Shown here: positions 8,751 through 17,654 of the stretch, in pieces
How the letters are laid out: each line of letters opens with the position of its first letter
Position numbering within the stretch: position 1 is the stretch's first letter
NCBI RefSeq assembly: GCF_000739695.1
Contig: NZ_BBIO01000016.1
Location: 1 to 64,000, forward strand
Direction: 5' to 3'
Source of the DNA: Tepidicaulis marinus
Lineage (GTDB): Bacteria > Pseudomonadota > Alphaproteobacteria > Parvibaculales > Parvibaculaceae
DNA: 64,000 nucleotides
The notes under the pieces: generated by a model
What the model was told of the DNA's origin: nothing
The model's input: only the letters and a program-made list of their open reading frames with translations
The model's database searches: none
Translations under genes and position numbers: made by a program

Positions 8751-9148
8751 CCGGCGCCCTCCTGCACGATGAGCCTAAGCTCATGCTGGCCTGCCTCGCG
8801 CAGCTCCCGCATCAAGGTGACAAGCACGGCGGCATCCGCCTCTTTATCGGCCACAATGTCGAGCAGTGCGGGCGCGGCTTCTGTCGCCTCAAGGCGCTCC
8901 AGCACGGCCGCACGCGGCAATTCTTCACTGCCGAGCGCAAAGGCGCCTTCAGCGCTGACATAGAGGCGAAGGTTTTTCGTTTCCCCTTCCGCGCCCTTTT
9001 CTTCAAAGCCGGGCGGGGAAACGGGAAAAGGCGGGCTTTCGGCGAGAACCCCGGCAATCATGAAAAAGATCAGCAGCAAAAAAACGATATTGATGAGCGG
9101 CAGAGCCGGCTCGTTTTCCTGAAATCTTGGAGGACGGCGCAGCTTCAT
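8747..9148 (-). CDS. ExbD-family protein with Asn replacing the conserved membrane Asp
   Basis: The 133-residue protein has the ExbD layout: a short cytoplasmic N-terminus, one membrane segment (LPLINIVFLLLIFFMIAGVLA) and a periplasmic domain. Where ExbD and TolR carry an essential proton-linked Asp in the membrane (LIDVIF in the neighbour), this protein has Asn20 (LINIVF). It overlaps the upstream exbD and the downstream tonB by four bases each, so all three are translationally coupled. It probably forms a mixed complex with the Asp-containing ExbD, or has a structural role. Confidence 0.85.
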   Translation of the reverse strand: MKLRRPPRFQENEPALPLINIVFLLLIFFMIAGVLAESPPFPVSPPGFEEKGAEGETKNLRLYVSAEGAFALGSEELPRAAVLERLEATEAAPALLDIVADKEADAAVLVTLMRELREAGQHELRLIVQEGAG

Positions 9149-9585
9149 TTCACGCCTCCGTTTTCCTGCCCCTGGGGATCGACAAAGGAAAGTGTCTGCC
9201 CGCCCGCGCCGCGCACGATCTCAGCCCCATACATGAGATCGGCAAGGCGCGCGCCGCCCGCAGGCTCCAGAAAGACCGGTGACAACCCGTCTTCATCCTC
9301 GCTTTTCAGCCGCGCGGAAAAAGCATCGCCGTCCAGCCGGGCGCCATCGATCTCGAATGCGCCGCCGGGATGGATTTTGACATGGAGAGGCCGCGTCTCG
9401 CTAGGCGCAGCGCCGGCCTTGCCCGCGCTCACATCCAGCGCTTGCCAGACCTCGAACCGCGTGGCGAGCATGAAGAAGATCAGCAGAATAAAGATCACAT
9501 CGATGAGCGATGTGAGGCCGATCCGCGCCCGGGCCCGCCCCGGCCTTTTAATCTGCAGCCTTGAGGAAGCCGCGCTCGCCGTCAT
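9145..9585 (-). CDS. exbD: ExbD biopolymer transport protein
   Basis: This is a 146-residue ExbD/TolR protein with membrane segment LTSLIDVIFILLIFFMLATRF. Asp29 is the conserved proton-carrying residue. A periplasmic domain follows. With ExbB it uses the proton gradient to drive TonB. The start used lies inside the end of exbB (38-base overlap). The downstream overlap is four bases with the second exbD. Confidence 0.9.
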   Translation of the reverse strand: MTASAASSRLQIKRPGRARARIGLTSLIDVIFILLIFFMLATRFEVWQALDVSAGKAGAAPSETRPLHVKIHPGGAFEIDGARLDGDAFSARLKSEDEDGLSPVFLEPAGGARLADLMYGAEIVRGAGGQTLSFVDPQGQENGGVK

Positions 9586-10306
9586 GACGGGCCTGCTCTT
9601 TCAGTTCGAGTTGCAGGAAAAGATGGGTCAGGCTCTGCTCCATGACATGGGCAAGCCGCTCGCCGCGCCGGTCGAACCAGTTGACCGCCGCCGTTACCGG
9701 GATGGCAACGCCAAGCCCGGCCGCTGTCGTCAACAGCGCTTCCCAGATGCCGCCGGAAAGCTGGGAAGGATCGGCTCGCCCGCCGGCAGAGGCAAGCGCA
9801 TGAAAGGCATCGATCATGCCAAGCACGGTGCCGAGAAGCCCGAGCAGCGGGGCAAGCATGGCAATGACTTCCAGAAAACGCAGATGCGAGCGCAGCACTT
9901 CCAAGGCCGCTTCCGCTTTGAGCTGTGCTTTTTCGCGCAAAAGCGCGAAGGGCAGGGAACCGGCCTCCTCGAGCACCGATTTCATAATAGGGCCGAGCGG
10001 GTCTTTGATCTTGCCCGCTGCCTTCACTCCCTCATCGATCTCACCCGCCTCAACGGCTCGGAAGACCTGCTGGATGGATTTGCGCGAAGGGGCAACGCCG
10101 CGCATCTGCACGAGTTTCGCCAGCATGACGCCAAGCGCTGCAACGGAAAGCGCGGCAAGCAAATAAAGCACCGGGCCGCCGGCCCCGGCCATATCGAGAA
10201 GACTGGAAGCCGCTTCCGGGCTTGCCGCGGCCTGCGCCGTTTCAAGCGGCGCGCTTTCAGGAGATGTTGAAGAAAGAGGATCGCTCATGAGGAAATTCCT
10301 TCTCAA
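9548..10306 (-). CDS. exbB: ExbB/TolQ/MotA-family proton channel
   Basis: The 252-residue protein has three membrane segments (about 41-63, 149-175 and 187-210). The MotA/TolQ/ExbB signature appears as LRFLEVIAMLAPLLGLLGTV and GIWEALLTTAAGLGVAIPV. It forms the inner-membrane pentamer surrounding ExbD. It is nine bases downstream of hmuV in the same operon, which ties this energy system to haem import. Confidence 0.92.
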   Translation of the reverse strand: MRRNFLMSDPLSSTSPESAPLETAQAAASPEAASSLLDMAGAGGPVLYLLAALSVAALGVMLAKLVQMRGVAPSRKSIQQVFRAVEAGEIDEGVKAAGKIKDPLGPIMKSVLEEAGSLPFALLREKAQLKAEAALEVLRSHLRFLEVIAMLAPLLGLLGTVLGMIDAFHALASAGGRADPSQLSGGIWEALLTTAAGLGVAIPVTAAVNWFDRRGERLAHVMEQSLTHLFLQLELKEQARHDGERGFLKAAD

Positions 10307-10315
10307 TCAGGCGTA

Positions 10316-11101
10316 TCAGGCAGGCATGATTTGCGGGCAGCCGCGCGAGGGATGGGGGAGAACGGAAACGGGCATGCCGTAAACGGCCTCGATCAGATCG
10401 GCGCGGAAGACATCATGCGGCGAGCCATCCGCCTGAATGCGCCCGCGCTCCAGCAGCACCACACGGTCCGCGTAAAGCGAGGCAAGATTGGGATCATGCA
10501 GCACCGCCAGCACCCCCGCCCCTTGCGAGGCAAGCTCGCGGGCGAGCGTCAGCGTGCCGTGCTGATGGGCAAGATCGAGATTGTTGGTCGGCTCATCGAG
10601 CAGCAGATAGCGCCCGTCGCAAAAACAGGGCGCCGTGCGCCAGATCTGGGCAAGCACACGGGCAAACTGCACGCGCTGCTTTTCCCCGCCCGATAGCGTG
10701 GTGTAGCGCCGCTCGGCGAGATGCGCCGCGCCGGTAAAGGCTAGGGAGGCATCGATCGCCGCGCCGTCATGGCGCGCCTCGGGCCTTCCCCTGTAAGGCG
10801 CACGGCCAAGCTCCACCACGTCGCGCACGGCAAAATCGAAAGAAAGCGCATGAGACTGGGAAAGGACGGCGCGTTTGCGGGCAAGGTCGCCGGAGGCAAC
10901 GCTGGCAAGCGGCGCCCCGTCGAGCAGCGCGGTGCCGCTGTCCGCCTGGCGCGCCCCCGCCATGACGGAAAGGAGCGTCGATTTGCCCGCCCCGTTCGGC
11001 CCGATCACCGCCACGACTTCTCCCGGCGCAAGGCGGAGGGAAAGATCGCTCAGCACCGGGCGCCGCCCGAGCGATACGCAAATATCTTTTACTTCAAGCA
11101 T
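10316..11101 (-). CDS. hmuV: Haem ABC transporter ATP-binding protein
   Basis: This 261-residue ABC ATPase shows Walker A GPNGAGKST (about 36-44), signature LSGGEKQRVQFARVLAQ (about 138-154), Walker B YLLLDEPTNNLD and the switch His in VLHDPNLAS. The interruption IWRTAPCFCDGRYLLLDEP before Walker B is typical of HmuV. It powers haem transport through HmuU and overlaps hmuU by eight bases. Confidence 0.93.
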   Translation of the reverse strand: MLEVKDICVSLGRRPVLSDLSLRLAPGEVVAVIGPNGAGKSTLLSVMAGARQADSGTALLDGAPLASVASGDLARKRAVLSQSHALSFDFAVRDVVELGRAPYRGRPEARHDGAAIDASLAFTGAAHLAERRYTTLSGGEKQRVQFARVLAQIWRTAPCFCDGRYLLLDEPTNNLDLAHQHGTLTLARELASQGAGVLAVLHDPNLASLYADRVVLLERGRIQADGSPHDVFRADLIEAVYGMPVSVLPHPSRGCPQIMPA

Positions 11102-12203
11102 GGCCCGCCTCCTTGCGCTGCCGCATCAAAAGCCAGAAAAAGAACGGCCCCCCGACAAGACTGGTTACGACACCGATGGGAAGCTCCGCCGGCAGCACCG
11201 CAAGGCGCGCGGCGATATCCGCGCCCACCAGAAGGCTGGCGCCGAGAAGAAAAGACGCAGGCAGCACCAGCCGGTGATCGGGCCCGAAGGCAAGGCGCAC
11301 GAGATGCGGCACGACAAGCCCGACAAAACCGATGACGCCGGTAAAAGCGACGATGACGCCCGTCATCAGCGCGGCCGTGAAAAGAATAAGCCGCTTCACA
11401 TGATCCGCGTTGAACCCCAGAAAATCCGCTTCGCGCTCCCCGAGTAAAAACGCGTTGAGCGCATGGGCGAGGCTGAGAAGCACGGCAAGCGGGGGAAGCG
11501 CGAAAAGCGCGATCCAGCCGACCTGCTGCCAGCTTGCCGCGGCAAGCGAGCCCAGCATCCAGAAATTGATGTCCCGCAATTCCTGATCGGAAGAGGCGAA
11601 AACCGCATAGCCGATCCCGGCGCCCGCCACCGCGTTTACCGCGACACCGGCAAGGAGCATGGTTGCGACATCCACCACGCCGCCGCGCGCCGCGATCCGG
11701 TAGACAAGCCCGACGGCCAGAAGCCCGCCGATGAAAGCCGCAGCCGGGCGCAGGTAATAGAAGAACCCGGGATCGAGAAAGGGAGCCAAGAAGCTGCCGC
11801 CTAGAATCGTCGCCACCACGGCGAGCGCTGCTCCGCTTGAAACGCCGATCAGCGCCGGGTCGGCAAGCGGGTTGCGGAAAAGTCCTTGCAGCGCTGCGCC
11901 TGCGCCTGCAAGGCACGCCCCGGCCATGGCGCCCAGCACAACGCGCGGCAGACGCACATGAAGCAGCACGGTTTCCTCTGCCCGGCTGACTTGCGCAAAC
12001 CCGCCGAGCCCAAGCGCGTCCAGAATGATTGAGAGCTGATGGGAAACGGGAATGGAAAGTGCGCCGAGCCCCGCCCCGGCAAAGAAGACGGCGGCAAAGA
12101 AAAGCGCAAAGCCGGCAAGGATCAGGCTGCGGGGAGATAGCTTTGCCGCCCCGCCGGCCTTGCGCCTGTTCTGTATCGCAGCGACAAGCGACATGGGCCT
12201 CAA
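11094..12203 (-). CDS. hmuU: Haem ABC transporter permease (FecCD family)
   Basis: The 369-residue polytopic membrane protein of the BtuC/FecCD type has about ten hydrophobic segments. Family motifs include RLPRVVLGAMAGACLAGAGAALQGLFRNPLA in the first third and GVIGFVGLVVPHLVRLAFG near the end. It forms the inner-membrane channel for haem. It overlaps hmuT by four bases at its start and hmuV by eight at its end. Confidence 0.93.
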   Translation of the reverse strand: MRPMSLVAAIQNRRKAGGAAKLSPRSLILAGFALFFAAVFFAGAGLGALSIPVSHQLSIILDALGLGGFAQVSRAEETVLLHVRLPRVVLGAMAGACLAGAGAALQGLFRNPLADPALIGVSSGAALAVVATILGGSFLAPFLDPGFFYYLRPAAAFIGGLLAVGLVYRIAARGGVVDVATMLLAGVAVNAVAGAGIGYAVFASSDQELRDINFWMLGSLAAASWQQVGWIALFALPPLAVLLSLAHALNAFLLGEREADFLGFNADHVKRLILFTAALMTGVIVAFTGVIGFVGLVVPHLVRLAFGPDHRLVLPASFLLGASLLVGADIAARLAVLPAELPIGVVTSLVGGPFFFWLLMRQRKEAGHA

Positions 12204-13171
12204 TGCTCTGCGCTATTCAATTGCGCGGCTTTTGCCGCAAGTTCCGGGTGCAGCACGCGGGCGAGTTTCTGCGCCGCTTCCGGTGTGCGCGGCCCGAAGC
12301 CGAGCAGCAGCAGCGAATCCATCATCACGAAACGGCGCTCGCGCCCGGCAGGCGTTTCCGCAACTCCTGCAATTTCCAGCACCTTGTCCTTGCCGCCCAT
12401 GGCCTCGGCCACATGAGAGGGCACGACAATGACGTCGGGTGCCGCCGCGATCAGCGATTCCGCCGAGACAGGCTTCCAGTTTTCAAACTCGGAAAAGGCG
12501 TTGGTGCCGCCTGCCAGCTTGATCATCGCATCGGCGGAACTTTCCGCCCCGCCGGCAAGCGGCGCCCCGCGCCCGGCCGAGAGCAGAATGACCACGCGCG
12601 GGGCTTCTTTCGCATCGGCGATCAGCGTTTCAAGCGCATCGAAGCGCCGCGCGATTTTCGCTTCCAGCGCCTTGGCTTCTTCTTGAAGACCGAGCGCCGC
12701 GCCCACCGCGCCAATTTTTTGCAAAACGCCCGCCGGGCTCGTCTCATCCGGCACGGTGACGATATTCATCCCCGCGGCTTTGAGCTGGCGCAGCACGTCT
12801 TCAGGCCCCGCATCTTCCACGACCAGCAGAAGGTCCGGATCCATCGCCACAATGGGCTCGGCGGCAAGCTGGCGGAAATAACCGACCTTCGGCAGGTCCT
12901 TGGCCTCTTCCGGATAAAGGCTCGTAGCATCCGCCGCGATCAGCCGCTCGCCTGCGCCCAGCGCATAGACGATTTCGGTGACGGCGCCGCCTGCGCTCAA
13001 GACCCGCGCGGGCGCTTCAACGGAAGCCGTCTTTTCAGAAACCGGGGACGCCGTCCCGCTTTCCTCCGCCCGAACCGCCGAAGCGGCAAAAGCCGCGAGC
13101 GAGAGGGAAAGCGAGACAGCAAACGCGCCGAGGACCTTGGCGCGCCCCATGAAGGAGGCACTCCGCACCAT
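12200..13171 (-). CDS. hmuT: Periplasmic haem-binding protein
   Basis: This 323-residue class III solute-binding protein has a signal peptide (hydrophobic stretch AVSLSLSLAAFAASAVRA). The family core starts at RVLSAGGAVTEIVYALGAGERLIAADATSLYP. Tyrosines near SLYPEEAKDLPKVGYFRQL are candidates for haem ligands. It carries haem from the receptor to HmuUV. Its stop and the next start overlap by four bases, and it overlaps hmuS by one. Confidence 0.92.
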   Translation of the reverse strand: MVRSASFMGRAKVLGAFAVSLSLSLAAFAASAVRAEESGTASPVSEKTASVEAPARVLSAGGAVTEIVYALGAGERLIAADATSLYPEEAKDLPKVGYFRQLAAEPIVAMDPDLLLVVEDAGPEDVLRQLKAAGMNIVTVPDETSPAGVLQKIGAVGAALGLQEEAKALEAKIARRFDALETLIADAKEAPRVVILLSAGRGAPLAGGAESSADAMIKLAGGTNAFSEFENWKPVSAESLIAAAPDVIVVPSHVAEAMGGKDKVLEIAGVAETPAGRERRFVMMDSLLLLGFGPRTPEAAQKLARVLHPELAAKAAQLNSAEH

Positions 13172-14259
13172 TAGTGTGCCTCCAGCTTTTCAAGTTCCGA
13201 CACGATCTCGCGCCAGCCTTCCAGCTCCGGCTGGCCGGGCTTGCGCTCGCCGAACATCATGGCGATCACCTCGCCGTCCTCGCCGAAAATTTCGAGCGAG
13301 GTGACGGTGCCGTCGTCGGTCGGCTTGCGCACGATCCAGGCATCGGCAATGAGGTCTTCGCGCAGATGCAGGTTGAAGCGCTCATCGAGCACATTCATCC
13401 AGGGCCCCATCTCCTTCAAATTCTCGACGGGACCGGTATGAATTTGAATGAGACCCTGATTGCCGACGAAAATCATGATCGGCAGCGCCCTGTCGCGGGC
13501 CTTTTCAAGCGCCGCGCGGAAGGCATGGACCGGCACCTTGACCGTGTATTCCCCTTCGGCAAGGCGGAAAGCCTGCGTGCGCCCGGCACCCAAGTCTTTG
13601 AGCATGCCGAAGAACTGATGCACATCCTTGATGGCGCCCCAGCGGGTGAGGAGCGCGTCGCGGTCGATCTCGCTGTCAGGCCGCTCCGCCGCTTTCGGGG
13701 CGCGCGGCTCAAGCGCCAAAAGGCCGGGCTCCTGATCATCGGCCAGATGTTCGCCGACCAGCGCTTCGAAAGCGGCCTCATCGCTTTCCTCGCGCAGATA
13801 GATCTTGTGAATGGCCTCGCCGTCTTTCGCAAAAACCTGCAGGCTTTTGCGCAGGCCCGAGGCGAGCTCCTCTTCCACCACAAAGGCATGGGCCCATTTG
13901 GTGAAGAAGAGACGCAGGTCCACATCCCGGGCGAGCGTCACACCGCCCGTTTCCGAGACGCGGATATCGCCGAAGGTGCCGACTTTCTCATGCACACAGG
14001 CCTCGTTGCGGGTCAGGATCATGACATCGCCGACCGCCGGCATGCCTTCGATCAGCGCTTTCCAGCGCGTACCCAGCCGCCGCACCCCGTCACCGATACG
14101 TACGGCAACGAGATCCGCCTCGCTCACCCCGAGCGCGCGCGCCGCATCGCGCACGCGCAGCCGGGGATTTTCCGCCCGCATCGCCGCATAGCGCCGCTTG
14201 AGCGCATCGGGACTGGTGGCAGGAGCGGAAAGGTCGATCGGAGAAACAGCCTGTGACAT
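13171..14259 (-). CDS. hmuS: Haemin-degrading/haem-utilisation protein (HemS/ChuS family)
   Basis: The 362-residue protein is built of two related halves: the first contains MILTRNEACVHEKVGTF, the second IMIFVGNQGLIQIHTGPVENL. The predicted axial haem ligand is the His in WGAIKDVHQFFGMLKDLG. Such proteins take haem from the importer in the cytoplasm and release iron or pass haem on. It lies between the receptor and hmuT, in the usual place. Confidence 0.92.
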   Translation of the reverse strand: MSQAVSPIDLSAPATSPDALKRRYAAMRAENPRLRVRDAARALGVSEADLVAVRIGDGVRRLGTRWKALIEGMPAVGDVMILTRNEACVHEKVGTFGDIRVSETGGVTLARDVDLRLFFTKWAHAFVVEEELASGLRKSLQVFAKDGEAIHKIYLREESDEAAFEALVGEHLADDQEPGLLALEPRAPKAAERPDSEIDRDALLTRWGAIKDVHQFFGMLKDLGAGRTQAFRLAEGEYTVKVPVHAFRAALEKARDRALPIMIFVGNQGLIQIHTGPVENLKEMGPWMNVLDERFNLHLREDLIADAWIVRKPTDDGTVTSLEIFGEDGEVIAMMFGERKPGQPELEGWREIVSELEKLEAH

Positions 14260-14274
14260 GAGAAAGTCCTTTCA

Positions 14275-16422
14275 TCACCAGGTGAAGGCGTAGGAGACGG
14301 CGATCTTGTAGTCGCGGCCGGGTTCGTTCGCGTCCGTAAAGGCGCGCGCATAGGCTTTATCGAAAATGTTGTCGATGCCGAGATCGAGCCGCACCCCTTG
14401 CAAGGCGCCAGACGTTGGTGCCCAGGCGGCGTAGATGTCGTGCACGACATAGCCGTCGCGGCGCTCATTGGCAGTATTGACCTTGTCGAACTCATCCGCC
14501 GCCTCGATGCGCCAGCCGGCAAGGCCGTCGAATTCCGGCAGTTTCAACATGCTGTCGAGATGCAGCTGGTCCGGGGTCAGCACGCCGAGCTTGGCGCCCG
14601 TCTGCGTGTTCTCGCCATCGACTTGCGAATAGCCGAGCACGAAGCGCACGCGCTCATTGTCGTAGCTTGCTTCCACTTCCGTCCCGTCGAGCTCGGCGTC
14701 CGCTACATTGAAGTTGCGCGTCGTGCCATCGCAATTGCCCGGAATGAACGGGTTGCATTCGGTGAAGAAAGCCGGCTGCGTGACCTCAAGGTCGATGAAG
14801 TTTTCCCCGTCCGTGCGGTAATGGGAGGCTTTGACCTGGAAGCGGTCGCCCTCCATCGCCACATCGTCGAAGGTCACGCCCGCGCCGAATTCGAATGTCT
14901 CGGTCGTCTGGGGTTTGAGATCCGGGTTGGCGATGAAACGGTTCGTTGCCTGCTGCGAGCCGGGACCGAACGTGCCTGCCGGAATGGTGAAGTGCACACC
15001 GGAGAGATAAAGCTCGTTGATATCCGGCGCGCGGAACGCTTCGGCATAATTGGCAAAGAGCACCAGCCAATCGTTGGGCAGATAGCTCACACCGACTTTC
15101 GGGGAAAAGGAATCGTCTTCCGTATCCGTTGCCGCAAGCGCGCTCGAGGCTTTGTAATCGTCGTAGCGCACGCCCGGAATGACCAAGAGGTCGCCCGGCA
15201 GAACGCCGAAAGGATTGTTCCAGGCAAGTTCGGCCTGGGCATAGATGCCGTAGAATTCGGCATCGGCATCCGGCACCCCGTCCCGGTTGCCGGACGCGGA
15301 AGCCCCGTCCTGCTCGTCCCTGTAGCCTTCCGCGCCATAGGTCAGCGTCAGGCCCAGCGCCTCACCGAAGTCAAAGCGCGAACGGTTGTCGAGGCGGAAG
15401 CCGAAGGTTTCCACATCGCGCTTCAAAAGCTCGCCCGCAGGCCCTGCGCCATTATTATCGAGGCGCAGCTCGTCGGCGGCAAATTCCTGGAAATAGACCA
15501 CCGCATCGAGATCGATCAGCGAATTGGACGGGTCCTTGAAATTGTAGCCGAGGCGGTAGGTATCGGACTTTATTTCCTTATCCACGATATCGTTCGCCGT
15601 ACCGGATTGGCCGTTATTCGGTTCCTGCGCATCATTGGTGAAACCGAGATAGGTCGCCGAAAGTTCGTGCCCGCCGCCCAGATCGTAATTGAGCTTGGCA
15701 AGACCGGAGAGAAGATCGTCGTCGGAAGCGCCAAGCTCGCCGCCATTGCCAAGACGGATCGACCCGGAGGACCGCCGCGTCAGGGAGCCGACGACGCCCA
15801 GCCCTTCAATGGGCGTCGCAAAAGCATTGGTCGTGACATGCCATTCACGGTTCGCCGTGTGATAGCCGGTCTTGGCTTCAAGCTGCGCGCTCTCGCCCGC
15901 CTGCAAATGTTTGCGCGCATCGAGCGTGCGGAATTCGATCACCCCGCCCGTGCCGCCGCTGCCGTAAAGGGAAGAGGCGCCGCCGCGCAGCACTTCGGCC
16001 TGTTCCACAACACTGGGATCGAGGAAGAAGCGGCCGTCATGGGCGGACCCGAAATTCTGGCGCACGCCGTCGATCAGGATAACGACATCGGAGCCGGAAA
16101 AGCCGCGCACGGAGGGCGTCATGCCGGTGCGGCGCGGGCCGGAGGTGAACTCGACGCCGGGCACATGGCCCAGAATATCCGCCGGGGTGGAGGCCTGGCG
16201 GCGTTCGATCTCATCGCGGTCGATCACCGTTACCATGCCGGGAAATTCGAACGCTTCGATCGGGCTGCGCGTCGCCGTCACGGAAATCGGCGCGATGCGC
16301 TTGTCCGCTTCTTCGGCTGCCGCCACAGCACTGAGCGCAGGCGCCGCAACGGCGAGCGCGAGAATGGATGTATAAGTTTTGCGGCAATATGCCGGTCGGT
16401 CGATAGCCCCAAAAATGGCCAT
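14275..16422 (-). CDS. hmuR: TonB-dependent haem/haemoglobin outer-membrane receptor
   Basis: The 715-residue receptor has a signal peptide, a plug domain with the TonB-box-like ISVTATR and motifs RGFSGSDVVILIDGVRQ, then a 22-stranded barrel ending in SYAFTW. The FRAP...NPDL block (FRAPDINELYLSG and FIANPDLKPQTTETFEFG), characteristic of haem receptors, is present around residues 460-505. A good ribosome site (GAGGGG, seven bases before ATG) supports the start. It lies about 140 bases downstream of hemP and is the first large gene of the operon. Confidence 0.92.
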   Translation of the reverse strand: MAIFGAIDRPAYCRKTYTSILALAVAAPALSAVAAAEEADKRIAPISVTATRSPIEAFEFPGMVTVIDRDEIERRQASTPADILGHVPGVEFTSGPRRTGMTPSVRGFSGSDVVILIDGVRQNFGSAHDGRFFLDPSVVEQAEVLRGGASSLYGSGGTGGVIEFRTLDARKHLQAGESAQLEAKTGYHTANREWHVTTNAFATPIEGLGVVGSLTRRSSGSIRLGNGGELGASDDDLLSGLAKLNYDLGGGHELSATYLGFTNDAQEPNNGQSGTANDIVDKEIKSDTYRLGYNFKDPSNSLIDLDAVVYFQEFAADELRLDNNGAGPAGELLKRDVETFGFRLDNRSRFDFGEALGLTLTYGAEGYRDEQDGASASGNRDGVPDADAEFYGIYAQAELAWNNPFGVLPGDLLVIPGVRYDDYKASSALAATDTEDDSFSPKVGVSYLPNDWLVLFANYAEAFRAPDINELYLSGVHFTIPAGTFGPGSQQATNRFIANPDLKPQTTETFEFGAGVTFDDVAMEGDRFQVKASHYRTDGENFIDLEVTQPAFFTECNPFIPGNCDGTTRNFNVADAELDGTEVEASYDNERVRFVLGYSQVDGENTQTGAKLGVLTPDQLHLDSMLKLPEFDGLAGWRIEAADEFDKVNTANERRDGYVVHDIYAAWAPTSGALQGVRLDLGIDNIFDKAYARAFTDANEPGRDYKIAVSYAFTW

Positions 16423-16562
16423 GTCAGTCCCCTCTAAAAACGCGAGTGGACGTCCTGGCTGGCTACCTAACCTTGGGTGCTGGGATGCAGGCTTTGGCTG
16501 GCTTGGACGCCTAAATGAATAGGTCTGGGCAGTGAGAAATCTCCCGCCACATTTTGCTTCGT

Positions 16563-16805
16563 CTACTTCGTCAGTATCAGCCGCCCTTTACTCGTTTCGC
16601 GCAGCCGATAGAAATCACCATGGTGATCGATCGTCACTTCCCGGCCCCCGCCGAAAAGATCGCTCGTCTTGAGCACCTGGCCGCCGGAAAACGCCTGGGC
16701 GTTTCCTCCGGTCTGCCTGGCTCTGCCTTCCGGAACCCCATTTGGCGCCCCATCCGGCACAGTGGACGGCTTCAACCGTAAGACCGGCCGTTTTTCCTCT
16801 TGCAT
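16563..16805 (-). CDS. hemP: Haemin uptake protein HemP
   Basis: The 80-residue protein (a GTG at 16808 could add one residue) has the HemP core GGQVLKTSDLFGGGREVTIDHHGDFYRLRETSKGRLILTK in its C-terminal half. HemP proteins are small leader genes of haem operons; in Burkholderia and some rhizobia HemP/HmuP activates receptor expression. Its position between the iron box and hmuR fits that role. Confidence 0.88.
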   Translation of the reverse strand: MQEEKRPVLRLKPSTVPDGAPNGVPEGRARQTGGNAQAFSGGQVLKTSDLFGGGREVTIDHHGDFYRLRETSKGRLILTK

Positions 16806-16874
16806 CACACGTCTGCCCGATTAGCTCCCGGTCCGGCGGATTTTCCGTCCGCCGCCATCTTCATAACAAGAGTC

Positions 16875-16903
16875 ATTCTCAATTGCAATGAGAATCATTC
16901 TCA
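16875..16903 (-). promoter_or_regulatory. Iron-responsive (Fur-type) box upstream of hemP
   Basis: ATTCTCA (16875-16881), TGAGAAT (16889-16895) and ATTCTCA (16897-16903) make two overlapping inverted repeats. The right-hand pair, TGAGAATCATTCTCA, is a 7-1-7 Fur-box arrangement. It lies about 70 bases upstream of hemP. Iron repression of the whole haem operon is the expected outcome; Irr or RirA cannot be excluded. Confidence 0.8.
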
Positions 16904-16996
16904 AAATATTCCCTGCTGGAATTGGGGTGTTTTCCGCGGATTTCAGGGAAAAAATACATACCGGGCCGCTGGGACGCTTCGTCCGCGCCGATATTT

Positions 16997-17593
16997 TTAG
17001 TGACCGGAGATCTCGCCCGTCAGACCGGGAGCCTCTTTGGGCGGCACGCCAGCGCCAATGTCGATATAGGCATAGTCCATGCTCGTATCGACGGTCAGCT
17101 TGCCTTCAGGCGGCTGCGCCATGTCTCCGCCCAGAAACCCGAGGTCTTGGCCGAAAGTCATCAGCATGGGCTTGCGCCCCGCCCCGCCCAGAAGCGGAAA
17201 GCACGTAATCTCCAGAAGCCGGGAGACGCCCGTGTCGTAATGAACGGGCATGAGCTGCCAGAGACCGCAAGGAAAATTCACCATCAGATCGGCGCTGTCG
17301 ATGGCGCCCTGACGGTATTCGGCGGGAAGATAGGACGCATAATCCGTCCCCGTCATTTCAAACCGGGCGCGCTCGTTCAGCGCCGTACCCGCCAGGCGGA
17401 CACGCAGATAGGGCGGGCGTTCGGGATTGACCTCGATGATCACCATTTCAGAGAGGAAGGCCGGCACTTTCTCCGGCACGAAATCGCGCAGGAACGGCAC
17501 CAAACCGCTTTTCGGAATGGCCCGCCACATGGCCTCGAAATCGAGACTGGCCTGCGATCTGTCGACATCGCCGCGCATTGCCCATACCTGCAT
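16997..17593 (-). CDS. PAS-domain protein (PAS_5 / DUF1488-like alphaproteobacterial family)
   Basis: The protein has about 198 residues, starting MQVWAMRGDVDRSQASLDF. I chose ATG 17593 because GGGAGAG lies just before it; ATG 17608 would add five residues, and longer readings enter the efflux gene. The text matches the PAS_5-type family (PF07310): LVPFLRDFVPEKVPAFLSEMVIIEV, PYLRVRLAGTALNERA, and FPLLGGAGRKPMLMTFGQDL. These proteins are single-domain PAS sensors or adaptors of unknown output. The gene is close downstream of the RND operon in the same direction. Confidence 0.7.
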   Translation of the reverse strand: MQVWAMRGDVDRSQASLDFEAMWRAIPKSGLVPFLRDFVPEKVPAFLSEMVIIEVNPERPPYLRVRLAGTALNERARFEMTGTDYASYLPAEYRQGAIDSADLMVNFPCGLWQLMPVHYDTGVSRLLEITCFPLLGGAGRKPMLMTFGQDLGFLGGDMAQPPEGKLTVDTSMDYAYIDIGAGVPPKEAPGLTGEISGH

Positions 17594-17654
17594 TTCTCTC
17601 CCGGACATGATCACATCATGGCGAGGCCATATTAACAATTGGGAAATCACGAAT

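Noticed and set aside
8570-10270. 566-codon plus-strand frame over tonB/exbD/exbB
   Set aside because: Antisense shadow; the minus-strand genes have clear families.
14398-16437. 679-codon plus-strand frame over the haem receptor
   Set aside because: Shadow of hmuR caused by GC-rich codon bias; no domain, no ribosome site.
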